Assembly: GCA_023423535.1 (NCBI GenBank)
Contig: JAFAFL010000082.1
Location: 1 to 64,000, forward strand
Reading direction: 5' to 3'
Source of the DNA: Pseudomonadota bacterium
Lineage (GTDB): Bacteria; Myxococcota; Myxococcia; Myxococcales; Myxococcaceae
DNA: 64,000 bases
Part shown: one piece after another, positions 8,213 to 15,966 of the stretch
How positions within the stretch are numbered: the stretch's first letter is position 1
Layout: each line of letters starts with the position of its first letter
Notes under the pieces: generated by a model
Told to the model about the DNA's origin: nothing
Database searches by the model: none
Seen by the model: the letters and a program-made list of their open reading frames with translations, nothing else
Translations under genes and position numbers: made by a program

Positions 8213-8935
8213 TTGTCACTCCTCAAGCTCATCGCCACCGTCGGCCTGTTGTTCTCCCGCGAGCCCGCACCCGAGCCGGTCGAGCAGCCGGTGTACCCCG
8301 TGGTGGGTGTGCCCTTCGGCTGCGGCCTCGCCTTCGAGGTCTCGCAGGGGCACAACACCGGGTCCCACCTGCACAACGACACCTGGGCCTGGGACTTCCG
8401 GATGCCCGAAGGTGTGCCCATCGTCTCCGCCCGCGGCGGCACGGTCCGGATGGCGCGCGGCGACTCGACGATCGGCGGGTGCGATCAGAAGTTCGCCAAG
8501 CACTCGAACTACGTGGTGGTGGACCACGGCGACGGCACCGAGGCCCAGTACCTCCACTTCTCGTCGGTGGTGGTCGAGGCCGGTCAGAAGGTCGAGGGCG
8601 GCGAGCTGCTCGGGTTCTCCGGCAAGACCGGCTGGTCCTGCGGTCCGCACCTCCACTTCAAGGTCGCCAAGCGGGTGCACAACGGCTGGAACAACCCGTC
8701 GGTCCCCGCGCACATCGAGGGCTACGGCAGCCCCATCGTCCGCACCACGGTGACCGCGCCGACCTGCGATCCGAAGCACGAGACGCTGCAGGCGAAGGCC
8801 GCCCCGAGGCCCGCGCAGGCGCAGCCGGCCGCAGAGCCGAAGGTCATCGAAGGCGACGTCGTCCACGCCACCGGCTCGTCCGGCACGCCCGCCGCGCTGG
8901 GCACCGCGAACATGGCGGCTGGCGCACTGCGCTGA
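8213..8935 (+). CDS. M23-family metallopeptidase (LytM-like)
   Basis: About 240 residues. A hydrophobic N-terminus (LSLLKLIATVGLLF) acts as signal or anchor. The peptidase M23 domain has the first zinc-ligand region HNDTWAWDF, the strand VSARGGTV, and the HLHF motif that supplies the active-site and zinc-ligand histidines. The C-terminal tail is Ala/Pro-rich. M23 enzymes cleave peptidoglycan cross-bridges, so a role in wall remodelling or in killing other bacteria is possible. The start is uncertain: TTG 8213 is chosen because it begins the hydrophobic segment, but no clear Shine-Dalgarno site decides it. Confidence 0.82.
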   Translation: MSLLKLIATVGLLFSREPAPEPVEQPVYPVVGVPFGCGLAFEVSQGHNTGSHLHNDTWAWDFRMPEGVPIVSARGGTVRMARGDSTIGGCDQKFAKHSNYVVVDHGDGTEAQYLHFSSVVVEAGQKVEGGELLGFSGKTGWSCGPHLHFKVAKRVHNGWNNPSVPAHIEGYGSPIVRTTVTAPTCDPKHETLQAKAAPRPAQAQPAAEPKVIEGDVVHATGSSGTPAALGTANMAAGALR

Positions 8936-9010
8936 CCCGTCGCGAACACCGCAAGTCCGCTGCACGAAGGATCCATGGCCGAGTAGGCGAGCCGGTATAG
9001 GTTCGTCTGC

Positions 9011-10282
9011 GTGCCAGCCTTCCGATCAGACAGGGTGACCCTCCGCGCGGTGCTGACCGCGATGCTGCTCATGTCCGCCGCCGCCGAGGCGCAGACCCGG
9101 GCGGTGGTGCTGCGCTTCACCGGCCCCGCCGCGCAGCAGGCGACGAACGTGCGCACCGCGGTGGTGAAGGCCGTCTGCACCGGCGAGGTCACCTGCGTCC
9201 CCCAGCAGAAGTTCGCGCAGAAGGACGGGGGGCCGAACCTCACCGCGATGACGCGCGAGGACGTGCACGTCGCGATCACCGGCCGGCTCAGCGGACCTGC
9301 GGCGAAGCGGGTGCTGACGCTGGAGGCGGTGGATCCGAAGGGCACCGGGGTCTTCCGCGAGGAGGTCGCGCTGGTGAAGGGCGCCGTGCCATCCGACGCG
9401 CTCGATCGCCTCAACGCCGCCATGGCCGCGGCGCGCAAGCCGCCCGAGCCTCCGCCTGCGCCCGAACCGCCGGCACCGGAGCCCGCGCCCGCGGAGCCTC
9501 CCTCCGCCGAGCCCGGACCCGCGCAGCCGACCGAGCCTGTCCCTTCGCGCGGCGTGCGCGCCGAGCAGCCGCTGGTGGTGGTCGAGGCCGGCGCCGCGTT
9601 CCTCTACCGGACGCTCGGGTACGAAGGGCTGCAGACCGGGAACCTGCGCGCGTACGAGACGCAGCCGCTGCTCATAGCGCCCTTCGTTCACGTGGAGCTC
9701 TACCCGCTGACGCTCGGCACCTCCGGCGTGGTGACCGGGCTGGGCGTGGAGGCCGGATACCTGAGCTCCGTGTTCCTTCGCTCGACGGACGAGAACGACC
9801 TCACCTATTCGACGCAGCTCTCGCGCTTCGATGTGGGCCTGCGCTGGAACTTCCGCCCGGTCGAGGGAACCGACGTGATGGTCGCGCCGCTCATCGGCTA
9901 CCGCGGCGGTGGCTTCACCACCGGCGAGTCCTCGGCGGGGACGCGCATCGTCGGGCTGCCGGACATCGCCTACGACAGCCTGCGCGCCGGCGCCGCGGCG
10001 GAGGCGGGCTTCGGACCGATCGTCCTCGCGCTGCGGGCGGAGTACCTGCACGGGCTCGGTGAGGGCGAGATCGCGACCCTCTTCCCCGAGACGTCGAAGC
10101 GCGGCTGGGAGGGATCGCTCGGCCTCGGCTACCGCATCACCGACCGGCTCCAGGCGCGCATCCGGCTCGAGTACACGACCTACGGCCTCTCCTTCGAGGC
10201 CCCCGAAGACGCCGAGTTCCGGGCGACGGGCGCGGACGACGATCAGCTCGGCGCGTCGGCGGTCCTCCGGTTCGAGTACTGA
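9011..10282 (+). CDS. Predicted outer-membrane beta-barrel protein with periplasmic domain
   Basis: 423 residues with a GTG start and a signal peptide ending near AAAEAQ. The first domain (about 30-140) is a small alpha/beta unit (TRAVVLRFTG, VHVAITGRLSG) of unknown family. A Pro/Glu/Ala-rich linker follows (about 140-185). The C-terminal half (190-423) has the alternating pattern of amphipathic strands typical of an outer-membrane barrel and ends in FEY, an aromatic C-terminal signature of such proteins. I do not recognise a specific family. It stands alone, convergent with the HAD hydrolase gene. Confidence 0.75.
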   Translation: MPAFRSDRVTLRAVLTAMLLMSAAAEAQTRAVVLRFTGPAAQQATNVRTAVVKAVCTGEVTCVPQQKFAQKDGGPNLTAMTREDVHVAITGRLSGPAAKRVLTLEAVDPKGTGVFREEVALVKGAVPSDALDRLNAAMAAARKPPEPPPAPEPPAPEPAPAEPPSAEPGPAQPTEPVPSRGVRAEQPLVVVEAGAAFLYRTLGYEGLQTGNLRAYETQPLLIAPFVHVELYPLTLGTSGVVTGLGVEAGYLSSVFLRSTDENDLTYSTQLSRFDVGLRWNFRPVEGTDVMVAPLIGYRGGGFTTGESSAGTRIVGLPDIAYDSLRAGAAAEAGFGPIVLALRAEYLHGLGEGEIATLFPETSKRGWEGSLGLGYRITDRLQARIRLEYTTYGLSFEAPEDAEFRATGADDDQLGASAVLRFEY

Positions 10283-10294
10283 GCGCGTTGGAGC

Positions 10295-11176
10295 TCAGCT
10301 CCCTTCGACGAGCTCCAGCACCTGCGAGAAGTTCGAGAGGTGGTGCGTCGCCGTCTGCGGCACGTGGGTATCCCCCTCGGTGATCGACGCCGCGTGCCGG
10401 CGGGTGATCGCATCCGCGCTGACGATGTCGAGGCGCTCGCGGTACTCGCGCGAGTAGTAGGTGCCGTACTCCGCAAAGGCGTCCACCGCGCCCACGCGCC
10501 TCGCCACCGCGATGTCCTTCTTCAGCGAGTCGCCGATGACGAGCGTCTCCTCCGGCGCCACGCCGAAGTCGCTGAGGATCTTCCGCAGGCCGCGCTCGTC
10601 GGGCTTTTCCCACTCGCGGGGAAGCTCCTCCACGCGGCACTTCGGCCGGTACTCGCCGCGCTCCGCCTTCTGGAGGATGACGCGCGACACCAGCGCGGTG
10701 CCCCTCTCGTCGGCGGGGAAGTCGAAGCCCGGCAGCGTGTAGAGCGCGTCGAGGTGCTCGTCCAACTTCATCAGCCGCGCGCGTTGCTCCGCGGGATTGC
10801 GCGGGGCATCGGTCAGCGCCGCCACCATCACGCCGCGCGACTTCAGCTCCTGCAGCGTGGAGACGACGCCGGGGAAGGGCTCGAGGTACCGGCGCCGCGC
10901 CTGCGAGAACGCCTCGCGCGCGGGACGGATGACGAGCTGGTCGAAGGAGCCGAAGTCCGGAAAGTCTCGGAACAGCGAGCTCTCCTGGAGCGCGAACGGA
11001 TACTCGTTCGACTCGTAGTGCTCGTAGACCTTCTTCAGCGACTGCACGACGCGGATCTTCGGGTAGCCGGTGGCGCGGCAGACCGCCTCCACCATCGCCT
11101 CGACCGCGGGCACGATGTAGTTCACCCACGAGTAGAGGGTGTTGTCCATGTCGGTGACGACGAGCCGGATGGGCAT
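10295..11176 (-). CDS. HAD-superfamily hydrolase
   Basis: 293 residues. Motif I is VVTDMDNTLY, giving nucleophile Asp9 and general acid Asp11. Motif II is Thr in AALTDAPRN. Motif III/IV is GDSLKKDIAVARRVGA. The cap region between motifs I and II is about 95 residues. These are all the residues needed for an Asp-phosphoenzyme hydrolase; the substrate cannot be told. The ATG at 11176 starts directly before the motif I strand; an alternative start six codons upstream is possible. Confidence 0.88.
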   Translation of the reverse strand: MPIRLVVTDMDNTLYSWVNYIVPAVEAMVEAVCRATGYPKIRVVQSLKKVYEHYESNEYPFALQESSLFRDFPDFGSFDQLVIRPAREAFSQARRRYLEPFPGVVSTLQELKSRGVMVAALTDAPRNPAEQRARLMKLDEHLDALYTLPGFDFPADERGTALVSRVILQKAERGEYRPKCRVEELPREWEKPDERGLRKILSDFGVAPEETLVIGDSLKKDIAVARRVGAVDAFAEYGTYYSREYRERLDIVSADAITRRHAASITEGDTHVPQTATHHLSNFSQVLELVEGS

Positions 11177-11197
11177 GCGCGCACCGAATACCACGGG

Positions 11198-11746
11198 CTA
11201 TCGCTTCGGTTCGTACCTCAGCGCCAGGTAGCCCTCGCCGATGTCACGGTGCTCCACGAGCTTCAGCTCCAGCGGCTTCGAGAGCCCCGCGAACAGCGCC
11301 GGCCCGCGGCCCGCCACGCGCGGATGCACGAGGACCTCGTACTCGTCGATGAGCCCGAGCTCCGCCAGCGCGCGGGGGAGGGTGACGCCGCCCGTGAGCA
11401 GCCCCTTTCCCGGCTCCGCTTTCAACCGGCGGACCTCGGTCTCGAGATCGCCTTGGAGGAGTTCCGAGTTCCACTCCACCCGCTCGAGCGTGCTCGACAC
11501 CACGTACTTCTGCTTGGTGTCGATCGAGCGGGCGAACGGCTCCATCCACTCCGGCCGCGAACCGGGAGGCACCGGCCACCGCCAGGCGCTCTCCATCATC
11601 TGGTAGGTGACCCGGCCGAAGAGCAGCGCGTCCGCGGCGGCGAAGTTCTCGATCACGTGACGGTGCACGCTCGGGCTGGGGACTCCCGCCATGTGGTCGG
11701 TGCACGCGTCGAGCGTGATGTTGATGGAGTACTTGAGCGGGCGCAT
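11198..11746 (-). CDS. RibD C-terminal / dihydrofolate-reductase-like protein
   Basis: 182 residues, a full-length member of the small stand-alone RibD_C family: N-terminal SINITLDACTDH, DALLFGRVTYQMM, KYVVSSTLE, the glycine-rich GLLTGGVTLPRAL that contacts NADPH, and DEYEVLVHPRVAGRGPALF. The family reduces small heterocycles or serves in resistance; the substrate here is unknown. It lies 21 bases upstream of the HAD hydrolase gene on the same strand, so the two could be co-transcribed. Confidence 0.88.
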   Translation of the reverse strand: MRPLKYSINITLDACTDHMAGVPSPSVHRHVIENFAAADALLFGRVTYQMMESAWRWPVPPGSRPEWMEPFARSIDTKQKYVVSSTLERVEWNSELLQGDLETEVRRLKAEPGKGLLTGGVTLPRALAELGLIDEYEVLVHPRVAGRGPALFAGLSKPLELKLVEHRDIGEGYLALRYEPKR

Positions 11747-11760
11747 GGCGCGCAGTCTGC

Positions 11761-11785
11761 TCCTGGCACCTGCCCGGTGCCAGGA
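11761..11785. repeat. Perfect 10-bp inverted repeat (hairpin)
   Basis: TCCTGGCACC and its exact complement GGTGCCAGGA are separated by five bases. It lies between the divergent RibD-like and XRE genes. There is no T-tract, so it is not a typical terminator; it could be a regulator site or a dispersed hairpin element. Confidence 0.55.
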
Positions 11786-11815
11786 CGCCGGCCGCGCACC
11801 GTTGCGACGACGGTC

Positions 11816-11833
11816 TGTAATCTATAGGTTACA
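11816..11833. promoter_or_regulatory. Near-perfect 18-bp palindrome, likely XRE operator
   Basis: The sequence TGTAATCTATAGGTTACA equals its own reverse complement except for one base pair (TGTAAyCTATAGrTTACA). It ends five bases before the ATG of the XRE protein and contains a -10-like TATAGG. Antitoxins of this class usually bind a palindrome over their own promoter, so this is the obvious autoregulatory operator. Confidence 0.65.
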
Positions 11834-11837
11834 CCTC

Positions 11838-12251
11838 ATGGCCACCGCGTTCGACCGCTACTTCGACGAACGGATGAAGAAGCCCGGCTTCGCCCGTGCC
11901 TACGAGCGGGCGCGCGCCGAGATCGACTCGGTGGACGAGGTGATGCGCGTCCTCGACGCCGCTCGCGCCGAGAGGGAGATGTCGAAGGCGGAGCTCGCGC
12001 GACGGATCGATGCATCGCCTGTCGTCGTGCGGAAGCTGCTGACGCAGCCCTCGGTCAACCCCAGCTTCCAGTTGGTGAGCAGGCTGGCGAATGCCGTGGG
12101 CCTGCGTCTGGTCCTCGAACCGGCCGCGCGACCCTCCGCCGCGAAAGCGAAGAAGTCGCGGAGGGTGAATGCTCGTCCGGGAAAGCCGCGCAAGGTCAAG
12201 GCTCGAGGCTCCGCGGCTTCCGGCGGCCGTATTCGTCAACCAGCGCCTTGA
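11838..12251 (+). CDS. XRE-family antitoxin (HigA-like), partner toxin broken
   Basis: 137 residues. The N-terminal 55 residues (FDRYFDERMKKPGFARAYE, EIDSVDEVMRVLDAAR) are the helical arm typical of antitoxins paired with Gp49-like RelE/HigB toxins. The HTH (about 50-98) reads MSKAELARRIDASPVVVRKLL. A basic tail follows from residue 100 (SRRVNARPGKPRKVKARG). The tail overlaps, in antisense, the end of the broken toxin gene. An own promoter is suggested by the palindrome just upstream. As the toxin is disrupted, this is probably an orphan DNA-binding regulator. Confidence 0.85.
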   Translation: MATAFDRYFDERMKKPGFARAYERARAEIDSVDEVMRVLDAARAEREMSKAELARRIDASPVVVRKLLTQPSVNPSFQLVSRLANAVGLRLVLEPAARPSAAKAKKSRRVNARPGKPRKVKARGSAASGGRIRQPAP

Positions 12252-12449
12252 TACGCCGGTAGTCGGCTGCGGTGAGCTTCGTCCCGAAGGCCTTCGAGGC
12301 TCAGCGACCGCTTTCACGACCGCGATGAGCTTCGCGGCAACGAGGTCCGGGCATTCGTCGAGGAACTGCCGAGCAGGGACGGACTCCTCCGGATCGTCCG
12401 ACGGATGCCGCCTGAAGAAGTGCACCGCCCACGGTGCGTCTCGCGCCAT
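12196..12449 (-). pseudogene. HigB/RelE-type (Gp49-like) toxin remnant with internal deletion
   Basis: Codons 1-49 from the ATG at 12449 read as a clear Gp49-like toxin N-terminus (VHFFRRHPSDDPEESVP, FLDECPDLVAAKLIAVVKA). From about 12294 to the TGA at 12196-12198 a second frame, shifted by two, gives a typical toxin C-terminus (KAFGTKLTAADYRRIKALVD, ending PRSLEP). The two parts total about 82 residues; from memory the family is about 145, so the central core is missing and the frame is lost. The gene is convergent with the antitoxin gene and overlaps its 3' end, whereas such pairs are normally in tandem. Confidence 0.75.
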
Positions 12450-12475
12450 CGCCTGACTTCACCACTTTTTCAGAG

Positions 12476-13120
12476 CTATCGCCCCGGCCGCTCCACCACC
12501 GTCACCGGCGTCCGGAACACCGCGTACGCGCACCACATGAAGAGGGCGAAGAGCAGCGTGATGGCCCACGTCCTCGGGTGATCCGCGGGGCGCAGCACGC
12601 GGACGAGCACGTCCTCCGCCAGCGCGCCGGGCCGCGTCAGCACGTCCCAGCTGTTCCAGCGCAGGAACCGCCCGAGGTAGATGCCGAAGCCGCTGAGCAG
12701 TCCGACGCCGCCGACCACTGCCCATCCCGCCGCGCGCCCGAGCCACGCTTCGACTCGCCGGTGCACCACCGACAGCGAGGCGAACCCCAGCACGCAGCCG
12801 GCCCACGCGAAGGTGAAGAGGAGCAGCGCGTCGTACCAGAGCGGCACGCCCGCCCGAGGTCGCAGGTGGAGAAGGTCCGTCACCATGTACGGCGCGTTCG
12901 GCAGAAAGAGCAGCCAGGCGAGGAAGAGGTTCCAGACCATCCACAGGAACACCCACTCCCCGGTCGTCGCGTAGCGCCCGACGAGCAGCGCCACCGCCAG
13001 CGCCGAAGAGGCCACAGCCGCGCCGAACCTCGCATCACCGAGCACGGCAAGCACACCCGGCGCCGCGCGCACCGCGTCCCACCGGCCGCGAACGTGCGGC
13101 CCCTTCGCCTCATCCGTCAT
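12476..13120 (-). CDS. DUF1361-family membrane protein
   Basis: 214 residues with about six hydrophobic segments (AVASSALAVALLVG, WMVWNLFLAWLLF, LLLFTFAWAGCVLGF, AGWAVVGGVGLLSGFGIYLG, WAITLLFALFMWCAYAVF). The signature LFLPNAPYMVTDLLHL followed by WYDALL is diagnostic of DUF1361. The function of the family is unknown. ATG 13120 is preferred over a start 29 codons upstream because the intervening residues look non-coding. The 3' end lies 26 bases from the toxin-remnant start. Confidence 0.85.
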   Translation of the reverse strand: MTDEAKGPHVRGRWDAVRAAPGVLAVLGDARFGAAVASSALAVALLVGRYATTGEWVFLWMVWNLFLAWLLFLPNAPYMVTDLLHLRPRAGVPLWYDALLLFTFAWAGCVLGFASLSVVHRRVEAWLGRAAGWAVVGGVGLLSGFGIYLGRFLRWNSWDVLTRPGALAEDVLVRVLRPADHPRTWAITLLFALFMWCAYAVFRTPVTVVERPGR

Positions 13121-13345
13121 CCCAGAGCGCTCCTTCCGATCCCTGCCGGGCCTTCCAGAGCAAGCCTCCGGCCAGCGGTCTCCAGGCGCTCGCCGGCCGA
13201 CCAGCAACCGGGCAGCGCCCCCCGCCGGACAGATCGCCGAAATGTTCAGCCGCCCGCGGGCTCTGTCGGCTAACTTGGCCGGTCCGCGTCAACCCCTCGT
13301 TGCCCCATGGCCGTCGGGCAGCCTCACTTTGGTAGGCTCCTCTTC

Positions 13346-14470
13346 ATGCGCCGAGTACCGCACCTTCTGGCCCTGCTGGCTCTGCTGGCGGTGCCGCTCG
13401 CCGGCTGTCCGGAGGACGAGCTTCGCCCCACGCTCCCGCCGGATGTCTTCGTGGACTCCTGGTCGCAGCAGAGCGCCGCGCGCGTGGACGTGCTCTGGGT
13501 GGTGGACAACTCCGGTTCCATGCTCGAGGAGCAGGAGAACCTCGCCCGCAACTTCCAGTCCTTCATCGAGCTCTTCACCCGCGGCGCCATCGACTACCGC
13601 ATCGCGGTGACGACGACGGACGTGCTCAACGACAAGGGCAACTTCAAGGGCACCCCGCGCATCCTCTCGCCGCAGACGGGCAACGTGGTCACCGCCTTCG
13701 GCAACAACATCCGCGTGGGCACCTCGGGCAGCGCGAACGAGCAGGGCCTCGAGGCCGCGCGGATGGCGCTCGATCGGCAGAAGCAGCTCAACGCGCCGAA
13801 GCTGCAGCAGATCGACGACTGCAAGCTCAAGTGCACCGACGCGGCGTGCCTGCAGGCCTGCCCGGGGAAGTTCCCCATCGACTTCCTGCGCCCGGACGCG
13901 TTCGTGTACGTCATCTTCGTCAGCGACGAGGAGGACGTCTCGCCCGGCGACCTCCGCTACTACTGGCGCGCGTTCGAGACCGCCAACGGCATCGGCAACG
14001 ACGGCACGGTGACGCTCGCGGCGATCGTGGGGACCGCGCAGTCGAACGGGTGCTCGGCGAACGTGGGCGCGCGCTACCTCGACATGGTGCAGCGCAGCGG
14101 CGGCGAGAGCGGCGACATCTGCGACTCGAACTTCTCGGTCACGCTGCGCAAGCTCGCGAACAACGCGGTGGGCCTGAAGCGGAAGTTCGCGCTCACGCGG
14201 AAGCCGAACGTGGAGACGCTGAAGATCGAGCTGCGCTACCCCTGCAACACCGACGCGGAGACGATCAAAGCCTGCGCCTCCAGCGACCGCACCGCCTGCG
14301 AGGGCGAGGCCCCGGACGCGGTCGCGCTCGTCTGCACGCCGAAGATGGGCGGCGCGGACGGGTGGGAGTACGAGGCCGAGACGAACGTCATCTTCTTCTC
14401 CGGCGACTCGGTGCCGGGCCTCCGCGCGGAGATCGACATCCAGTACTACGAAGAGGGGAAGGGCCCGTGA
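13346..14470 (+). CDS. vWA-domain lipoprotein, first gene of surface-lipoprotein operon
   Basis: 374 residues with lipobox PLAGC (Cys21). The vWA domain starts at VDVLWVVDNSGSM, with the MIDAS motif DNSGS at 54-58, and continues to FVYVIFVSDEEDVSPGD. An insertion with paired cysteines (DDCKLKCTDAACLQACPGKF) sits inside the domain and probably forms disulfides. More cysteines occur in the C-terminal third (CNTDAETIKACASS). The ATG at 13346 begins the lipoprotein signal. It opens a five-gene operon; the next gene starts within its stop codon (GTGA). Confidence 0.88.
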   Translation: MRRVPHLLALLALLAVPLAGCPEDELRPTLPPDVFVDSWSQQSAARVDVLWVVDNSGSMLEEQENLARNFQSFIELFTRGAIDYRIAVTTTDVLNDKGNFKGTPRILSPQTGNVVTAFGNNIRVGTSGSANEQGLEAARMALDRQKQLNAPKLQQIDDCKLKCTDAACLQACPGKFPIDFLRPDAFVYVIFVSDEEDVSPGDLRYYWRAFETANGIGNDGTVTLAAIVGTAQSNGCSANVGARYLDMVQRSGGESGDICDSNFSVTLRKLANNAVGLKRKFALTRKPNVETLKIELRYPCNTDAETIKACASSDRTACEGEAPDAVALVCTPKMGGADGWEYEAETNVIFFSGDSVPGLRAEIDIQYYEEGKGP

Positions 14471-15966
14471 CGCGCGCTACCCGTAGGCATGGACAGAGCC
14501 TCGCGCTCGCTCTCATCGCGGCGGTCGCCGGCCTCGGCGCGGCGCTGACGGCTGCGTGCGGCACCGACCAGACCCAGAGCGTGCGCCCGCAGCTGGTGCC
14601 GCCGCAGGAGGTCTACGACTTCGGCGCGGTGCCGGTGCTCAACGAGCGCAAGGGTGACGTGAAGGTCCTCAACGTCGGCCGCGGCACGCTGACGGTGAAG
14701 GGCGCGACCCTGCGCGAGGGGGAGTCGCCCTTCCGGATCCTCGGCGGCCCGGAGGAGGTGGGCGCCTCCGAGGAGAAGCCGATCCTCGTCGCGTTCACGC
14801 CGCCGCTGGAGGGCGCCTACGAAGCGACGCTGGTGCTCGAGACGGACGACCTCGAGAACCCCAGCGTGACCGTGCTGCTGAAGGGCGAAGGTTCGACGCG
14901 CGCGACGATGGAGGTCGAGCCGCTGGCGATCGACTTCGGCCGCGTGGCGGAGGGCACGAGCGCGGTGCAGTCGTTCGTCATCAAGTCGGCCGGCACGGCG
15001 GACCTCATCCTCGAGGAGCTCGCCTTCACCGACGGCACCAGCGACGCGTTCTCCTTCGTCGGCTCGGCCTCCACGCCGGCGACGATCGCGCACAAGACGG
15101 CGGCGGGCCTGCCGGGACAGATCCAGCTCACCGTGCGCTTCACCGCGGTGGCGGGCGGACCGGAGAGCGCGACGGGGAGCATCCGGCTGCGCGGCACCGA
15201 TCCGGAGAAGCGCGAAGTCGTCATCCCGCTGTCCGCGCGAATCAACAGGGCGCCGATCGCGGTGATCAAGCCGCTCGGGGTGGGCGCGCCGGGAATGGCG
15301 GTGGAGCTCGACGGGACCGAGTCCAGCGATCCGGATGGCGACGTGCCGCTGACCTACAAGTGGTCGCTGCGCCAGAAGCCGCTCGGCGCGACGACGGTCA
15401 TCGAAGGGCCGGAGCAGTCGCTCACCGGGATGACGCTCGATGCGGCGCTGCCCGGCGAGTACGTGGTGGAGCTGCAGGTGACCGACGCCGAGGGCGCGAA
15501 GAGCCTGACGGCCGCGCGCGCGAGCATCGTCTCCGCGCCGGCGCAGAAGCTCCTCGTGGAGATGTTCTGGAACAACACGGTGACGGACATCGACCTGCAC
15601 TTCCTCAAGACGCCGCACACGCAGGTGGGGAGCATCCCCAACGACTGCCACCGCATCAACAAGCGCCCGGACTGGGGCGTGCTCGGTGACGACAGCGACG
15701 ATCCGGAGTTCCTCAACGACGCGCTGACTGGCTACGGCCCCGAGACCGTGGGCTACGTGAACCCGCCGGAGAACCACGCCTTCCGCGTGGTGGCCGAATA
15801 CGCGAACGAGCACTTCGCGCAGAATCCGGCGAGCGAGATCACCGTGCGCATCTACCTCTACGGAAAGCTCGAGTACGAGGGGAAGCGCACCCTCGACAAG
15901 GCGGGACAGGTCTGGGGCGTCGCCGACATCCAGTGGCCGTCCGGCAAGGTGACCCCGATTCCATGA
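14467..15966 (+). CDS. Lipoprotein with ASH/SPD-2-like and PKD-like beta domains
   Basis: 499 residues, GTG start overlapping the previous stop by four bases. Lipobox LTAAC (Cys31). Two ASH-type immunoglobulin-like repeats (about 45-145 and 145-265) contain the tell-tale YDFGAVPV / IDFGRVAEG openings and LNVGRGTLTV. A PKD-like domain follows (about 270-360; GMAVELDGTESSDPDGDVPL). The C-terminal 135 residues (LLVEMFWNNTVTDIDLHFL, ending in VADIQWPSGKV) are a further beta domain common in large delta-proteobacterial surface proteins. It is probably a structural or adhesive surface protein working with the other operon products. Confidence 0.85.
   Translation: MTRATRRHGQSLALALIAAVAGLGAALTAACGTDQTQSVRPQLVPPQEVYDFGAVPVLNERKGDVKVLNVGRGTLTVKGATLREGESPFRILGGPEEVGASEEKPILVAFTPPLEGAYEATLVLETDDLENPSVTVLLKGEGSTRATMEVEPLAIDFGRVAEGTSAVQSFVIKSAGTADLILEELAFTDGTSDAFSFVGSASTPATIAHKTAAGLPGQIQLTVRFTAVAGGPESATGSIRLRGTDPEKREVVIPLSARINRAPIAVIKPLGVGAPGMAVELDGTESSDPDGDVPLTYKWSLRQKPLGATTVIEGPEQSLTGMTLDAALPGEYVVELQVTDAEGAKSLTAARASIVSAPAQKLLVEMFWNNTVTDIDLHFLKTPHTQVGSIPNDCHRINKRPDWGVLGDDSDDPEFLNDALTGYGPETVGYVNPPENHAFRVVAEYANEHFAQNPASEITVRIYLYGKLEYEGKRTLDKAGQVWGVADIQWPSGKVTPIP

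Noticed and set aside
11829..12449. 206-codon minus-strand frame starting with the toxin N-terminus as one intact gene
   Set aside because: After codon 50 the translation loses family character while the true toxin C-terminus appears in another frame; therefore called a pseudogene instead.
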